Of a stretch of 51,043 nucleotides of DNA, positions 47,599 through 51,043 are shown in pieces (the stretch's first letter is position 1; every line of letters starts with the position of its first letter). Location: NCBI RefSeq assembly GCF_006228125.1, contig NZ_VDFY01000186.1, positions 1 to 51,043 of the forward strand, written 5' to 3'. The notes under the pieces were generated by a model, which saw nothing but the letters and a program-made list of their open reading frames with translations, searched no databases and was not told the origin of the DNA. This DNA is from Micromonospora orduensis. GTDB taxonomy: Bacteria; Actinomycetota; Actinomycetes; Mycobacteriales; Micromonosporaceae. Position numbers and translations under genes: made by a program.

Positions 47599-48246
47599 GT
47601 GACGACCGGCCGCCCCACCCGAGCCCGCACCCACCGCCGTCCCCGCAGCCGTACCGTGCGTGTCCTGCTGGCGCTCGTCGCGGCGGCGGCCCTCCTCGGC
47701 GTCGCCGTGGTCGTGGTGCCGATGCTGCGACCGGCGGGCCCTCGTCCGCTCTTCCAGATGCCGGTCGCCTGCGGTGAGACGTGGCAGCTCGGCACCTACC
47801 CCGGGCACGACGACTACGACGTCGACCTGTTCCCCACCGAGGGCGACGCCTGGGGTCGCCCGGTGGTCGCGTCCTACGCCGGGACGGTCACCGTGGCCGG
47901 CATCAACGGATCGCTGGGCGGGCGTACCCCGGAGAACCCGCAGGGTCCGCGCGGTCGCGGCGGTGGCTACTGGGTGAAGATCGACCACGGCGGCAAGTGG
48001 GAGACGCAGTACCTGCACATGCTCGAACCGCCGTTGGTCAAGGTCGGCCAGAAGGTCGCCCAGGGTGAGCAGATCGGGCGGCTCGGCAGCACCGGCAACT
48101 CCGGGGCCCCGCATCTGCACTACGAGCAGCGGCGCGGCTGGGACAAGGTGGAGACCCACTTCGACGGGGCGCCGTCGGGCATCACTACCGACGACCGCGA
48201 ATACACGGTCAAGCGGACGAGCAACAACTGCCCCGCCGTCTCCTGA
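47599..48246 (+). CDS. Membrane-anchored M23 family metallopeptidase
   Basis: 215-residue protein with a basic N terminus and one transmembrane helix (VRVLLALVAAAALLGVAVVV), then an extracellular LytM/M23 peptidase domain. Zinc ligands fit GHDDYDVDLFP (His and Asp) and GAPHLHYE (HxH). The fold markers GTVTVAG, KVGQKVAQGEQIGRLGSTG are clear. It probably cuts peptidoglycan peptide bridges or acts as an envelope regulator. GTG at 47599 is chosen with a CATGCT -10-like box suggesting a leaderless transcript; ATG at 47587 is the alternative. Confidence 0.87.
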   Translation: MTTGRPTRARTHRRPRSRTVRVLLALVAAAALLGVAVVVVPMLRPAGPRPLFQMPVACGETWQLGTYPGHDDYDVDLFPTEGDAWGRPVVASYAGTVTVAGINGSLGGRTPENPQGPRGRGGGYWVKIDHGGKWETQYLHMLEPPLVKVGQKVAQGEQIGRLGSTGNSGAPHLHYEQRRGWDKVETHFDGAPSGITTDDREYTVKRTSNNCPAVS

Positions 48247-48319
48247 GGACTCCGGTTTTGCCCGACACGGCTCGGGGCACTGATCCGGGGGACAGTCCAG
48301 ACGCAGTGAGGAGCCGGCC

Positions 48320-48550
48320 ATGGCCAAGGGTGACGTCGACACGTACCACGAGGACGGGCAGTGGAAGAACAAGCCGGAGGGCAACGAGCGGGCCACCAGC
48401 ACGCACGACGGGAAGGCCGACGCGCAGGCCGAGGGCCGGGAGATGGCGGCCGACCGGGGCGTCGAGCACGTGATCAAGAAGCAGGACGGCACGATCGGGG
48501 AGAAGAACACCTACCCGCGCAGCCGCGACCCTCGGGACATCGCGGGCTGA
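48320..48550 (+). CDS. DUF2188 family small protein
   Basis: 76-residue hydrophilic protein (AKGDVDTYHEDGQWKNKPEG to KKQDGTIGEKNTYP), the DUF2188 pattern of a short W-containing beta segment, an A-rich helix and a D-G-I/K-x-x-x-Y end. Function is unknown. GAGGAG lies 6 to 8 bases before the ATG. A perfect 13-bp hairpin follows. Confidence 0.88.
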   Translation: MAKGDVDTYHEDGQWKNKPEGNERATSTHDGKADAQAEGREMAADRGVEHVIKKQDGTIGEKNTYPRSRDPRDIAG

Positions 48551-48571
48551 CCGGTCCCCGGTCCCCTCGGA

Positions 48572-48602
48572 CTGACCTCGTCGGCCGCGCCGACGAGGTC
48601 AG
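48572..48602. terminator. Terminator between DUF2188 and DUF4331 genes
   Basis: CTGACCTCGTCGG (48572-48584) pairs perfectly with CCGACGAGGTCAG (48590-48602) around a 5-base loop, between convergent genes. Confidence 0.8.
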
Positions 48603-48620
48603 CCGCGCTTCGCGAGCCGG

Positions 48621-49643
48621 TCAGGCCGGCACGACGTACGGGAACGTGGCAGCGCGGGCGGCCTTCGTGGCGTCCGGCGTGAGGCCGGACGTGGTGCCGG
48701 TGTTGAGCACCAGGGAGAACATCACCTCGGGCGCGTTGTCGGCCATCGTGCGCCCGTTGCGACTCGCGAAGCCGAAGTTCGCGGCCGTGCCGACCTTGTA
48801 CGACAACACGTCGGGGTAGAGCTGCCGGGCAACGCTCCAGCCGTACGCCTGCGGGTCCGGCGCGGTGCCGTTCGCCGCCACGACCCCCGCGACGGCGGTG
48901 GCGATCTCCTCCCCGCCGTCGGGCAGGTCCCTGCTGGGGTGCCGGAAGTTGGCGGGATCCGAGAAGTCGGTGTCGTGGGGCCAGAAGATCGGCCACATCA
49001 TCGGGTGCCCGGCGCGGTTGATCTGCCGCCATCCGCCGGCGTCGGTGGCGAGCAGCGTACGACACCACACGCCGATCTCGGTGCCGTCGCGCAGCAGCGG
49101 CTCGTCCTGGGAGACCTCGAGGACGATCGACTCGACGGTCGTGCCGGCGAAGCTGTTCTTGGCCTGGTCGACCCGCCACGCTGAGCGGTCCACCCGCGAA
49201 CCGTCCTTGACCGCGCCGTTGATGGTGGCGAGTTCGTCGAGGTCGACGAAGAAGGGGTCGGTGATCCGTCCGGCCCAGATCCGTACGTTGTCGCCGGTCG
49301 TGACCTCGCCGGTCCGCCCCTCGGCGATGGGGGTGCCCATCGCGGCGTCGTCGCGGGCGTCGGCTCCGGTGAGCTCGTACAGCTGGAGGGCCTGCCTGCC
49401 CTCGCCGTCCGGCTCGCCGAAGGCGAAACGGTAGGCCAGCTCCTCCATCTCCGCGCCGTTGAAATGGATCTTGATCTCGTAGCGCGCCTCGGCGTGGAAG
49501 CCTCGCTTGATGTCGGCCCTGGTCACCGAGCTGTTGACGTCCATGACGAACACCGTGGAGCGGTCGCCGTCGAAGACGTACAGGTCGTCGATGTAGAGCT
49601 GACCGCCCTGGGCGGCGAGGGGGGTGTCGAGATGGTGGGACAT
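48621..49643 (-). CDS. DUF4331 family protein
   Basis: 340-residue protein beginning MSHHLDTPLAAQGGQLYIDD, the DUF4331 start (metal-binding-looking HH), with LYVFDGDRSTVFVMDVNS, IWAGRITDPFFVDLDEL and VLEVSQDEPLLRDGTEIGVW. No signal peptide is present. DUF4331 proteins are widespread and often sit near oxidative-stress or sigma-factor genes, but a biochemical role is not established. It has GGGAGTGAG before the ATG. Confidence 0.9.
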   Translation of the reverse strand: MSHHLDTPLAAQGGQLYIDDLYVFDGDRSTVFVMDVNSSVTRADIKRGFHAEARYEIKIHFNGAEMEELAYRFAFGEPDGEGRQALQLYELTGADARDDAAMGTPIAEGRTGEVTTGDNVRIWAGRITDPFFVDLDELATINGAVKDGSRVDRSAWRVDQAKNSFAGTTVESIVLEVSQDEPLLRDGTEIGVWCRTLLATDAGGWRQINRAGHPMMWPIFWPHDTDFSDPANFRHPSRDLPDGGEEIATAVAGVVAANGTAPDPQAYGWSVARQLYPDVLSYKVGTAANFGFASRNGRTMADNAPEVMFSLVLNTGTTSGLTPDATKAARAATFPYVVPA

Positions 49644-49763
49644 GGGCTCACTCCCGGAACGGTCGGATATGGATAATCCGAACATAGCGGGCGTGGACGA
49701 GGGCTCCTCGCCGTCGGCGGAATCCGGATCCGCTCCGGTGGGCCGGGACGCCGTGCCTGAGGG

Positions 49764-49793
49764 TGGGCCGCCCGAAGCCTCTCGGGCGGCCCA
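49764..49793 (-). terminator. Terminator of the GH16 gene
   Basis: TGGGCCGCCCGA (49764-49775) pairs with TCGGGCGGCCCA (49782-49793), 6-base loop, 19 bases beyond the GH16 stop. Confidence 0.75.
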
Positions 49794-49812
49794 CTCGTCG
49801 ACGCCAGCGTGG

Positions 49813-51043
49813 TCAGATGCGGGACCACTTCTGGTTGGCCGCGCCGAGGCAGTCCCACAGGTGCAGCTTGCCCCCGTTGTTGGGGTTGGCTTCGCGTACG
49901 TCCACACACTTGTTCGCGCTCAGGTTGACCAGGTCGCCCGCGCCGTTGAGGGTGAATCGCTGGGCCGGGTTGCCATTGCAGCTGACGAGGTTGACCTCGG
50001 TGCCGTTGGCGGTACCGGCCCAGGCCGGGTCCATGCACTTGCCCATCGCGCGGACGGTCCCGTCGGAGGCGAAGGTCCACGCCTGTGCCGCGGTGGTGTT
50101 GCAGTCCCAGATCTGCAACTTGGCGCCCTCGACCGGATTCGCGCTTGGGATGTCGATGCACCGGCCGCTCTGCGCCCCCCGGATCCGGCTGGTGCCGGGG
50201 GCGGGGTCGCCTCCGCCGGAGGTGTAGCTGGACACCCGGACGTAGTCGACGAGCATCTGCTGCGGGAACTGGGTGGAGCCGTCCGGGTAGCCGGGCCAGT
50301 TGCCGCCGACCGCCACATTGAGGATCATGAAGAACGGGTGGTCGAACACCCACCGGTTGCCGCCGAGCCGGGCGGGGTCGACCCGGTGGTACTGCACCCC
50401 GTCCAGGTACCAGGTGATCGCGTTCGGCTCCCAGTCCACCTGGTAGGTGTGGAAACCGTCGGCGAGTGGAGCGCCGATGGTGCGGCTGCCGGTGATGCCT
50501 CCGCCGCCGGAGTAGCCGGGTCCGTGCACGGTGCCGTAGACGGTGTTGGGTTCCCGACCGATGTTCTCCATGACGTCGATCTCGCCCGCGTCGGGCCACC
50601 CGCCGCCGGTGCCGAGCATCCAGAACGCCGGCCAGATGCCCTGACCGCGCGGGATCTTGATGCGAGCCTCGAAGCGGCCGTACGTCTGGGTGAAGGTCGC
50701 CGCCGTCAGTAGTCGGGCCGAGGTGTACTCGCAGCGCCCGTAGTGGCACTGGTAGTTGCCGGGGTTCTCCCGGCGGGCGGTGATGACGAGATTGCCCTGG
50801 CCGTCGTGGACGGCGTTGCTGGTGCTGTTGGTGTAGTACTGCCGTTCGTTGTTGCCCCAGCCGCTGCCGCCGATGTCGAAGCGCCACTTGTTCTGGTCGA
50901 CCGGGGCGCCGGCTGCGGCGTTGAACTCGTCCTGCCAGGTGATCGGGCCGATGGCGGCCTCGGCGCGGTCGGACTGCGTGGGGACGGCGAGGGCGGCGGC
51001 GGTGGTGACGAGGGCGACCGCCGCGAGGAGGAGGGGTCGGAGA
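49813..51043 (-). CDS. Secreted GH16 beta-1,3-glucanase with C-terminal CBM13 (5' end beyond window)
   Basis: Laminarinase-type GH16 enzyme; the frame is open through the window edge, where it is inside the signal peptide (RPLLLLAAVALVTTAAALAV), so only the first few codons are missing. The GH16 jelly roll holds ITWQDEFNAAAGAPVDQNKW, the catalytic EIDVME (Glu nucleophile, Asp, Glu acid/base) after WPDAGEIDVMENIGREPNTV, and HPFFMILNVAVGGNWPGYPD. A ricin-type CBM13 trefoil follows with three C-x-D/QxW repeats ending NQKWSRI. It is predicted to cleave beta-1,3-glucan, possibly together with the GH81 enzyme at the other end of the window. Confidence 0.93.
   Translation of the reverse strand, partial: LRPLLLAAVALVTTAAALAVPTQSDRAEAAIGPITWQDEFNAAAGAPVDQNKWRFDIGGSGWGNNERQYYTNSTSNAVHDGQGNLVITARRENPGNYQCHYGRCEYTSARLLTAATFTQTYGRFEARIKIPRGQGIWPAFWMLGTGGGWPDAGEIDVMENIGREPNTVYGTVHGPGYSGGGGITGSRTIGAPLADGFHTYQVDWEPNAITWYLDGVQYHRVDPARLGGNRWVFDHPFFMILNVAVGGNWPGYPDGSTQFPQQMLVDYVRVSSYTSGGGDPAPGTSRIRGAQSGRCIDIPSANPVEGAKLQIWDCNTTAAQAWTFASDGTVRAMGKCMDPAWAGTANGTEVNLVSCNGNPAQRFTLNGAGDLVNLSANKCVDVREANPNNGGKLHLWDCLGAANQKWSRI

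Overview
The window is very GC-rich (coding third positions are almost all G or C) and has many GTG starts, secreted CBM13/ricin-lectin glycoside hydrolases, a Mca-type mycothiol amidase homologue and DrrAB-type transporters. This fits a soil or marine actinomycete, most likely Micromonosporaceae (Micromonospora-like). The genus is an inference. No rRNA, tRNA, CRISPR array, integrase or insertion sequence was seen.

Left part (1-15.2 kb, mostly minus strand): a secreted GH81 beta-1,3-glucanase cut by the window edge, with an 18-bp LacI-type palindrome upstream. Then come a Tat-exported serine hydrolase, a PIG-L/Mca-like deacetylase, a remnant of an alpha/beta hydrolase, and a translationally coupled rtcB-prfH pair (RNA ligase plus peptide release factor homologue, a ribosome rescue/repair module). 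These are followed by a small P-loop kinase, a surface protein joining an ice-binding DUF3494 domain to a collagen-like stalk and an LPVTG anchor, a methyltransferase, an NAD(P)-binding protein, a multi-spanning protein with a lipase-like motif, and a divergent AraC regulator/SDR pair.

15.2-19.8 kb: a FUSC-type membrane protein, then an operon of ribbon-helix-helix regulator, DUF4097 beta-repeat protein and DrrA/DrrB-like ABC exporter. TGGTGCCA repeats overlap the operon promoter.

19.8-39.4 kb: a large L-arabinose/pentose utilisation locus, all on the plus strand. araB, araD, a YtfQ-YtfR-YtfT-YjfF-like furanose ABC importer and araA form one transcription unit. It is followed by a secreted GH43 enzyme, a LacI-family regulator, a secreted GH27 enzyme and a ChvE-GguA-GguB-like sugar ABC importer. 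Seven copies of a 14-bp palindrome (TGTTANCGNTAACA, at most one mismatch each) lie upstream of the four transcription units. They define a local regulon that the LacI-family protein inside the cluster very probably controls. The logic is extracellular release of arabinose/galactose residues by GH43 and GH27, uptake by two ABC systems, and conversion by AraA, AraB and AraD to D-xylulose 5-phosphate.

Right part (39.4-51 kb): a secreted DNRLRE-metallophosphoesterase, an MFS exporter coupled to a TolB-like protein, a frameshifted pseudogene, a TetR regulator, a small membrane protein coupled to a rifampicin-phosphotransferase/PEP-synthase-like enzyme, an M23 peptidase, a DUF2188 protein, a DUF4331 protein and a secreted GH16-CBM13 beta-1,3-glucanase cut by the right edge. 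Beta-1,3-glucanases of different families (GH81 and GH16) therefore lie at both ends of the window.
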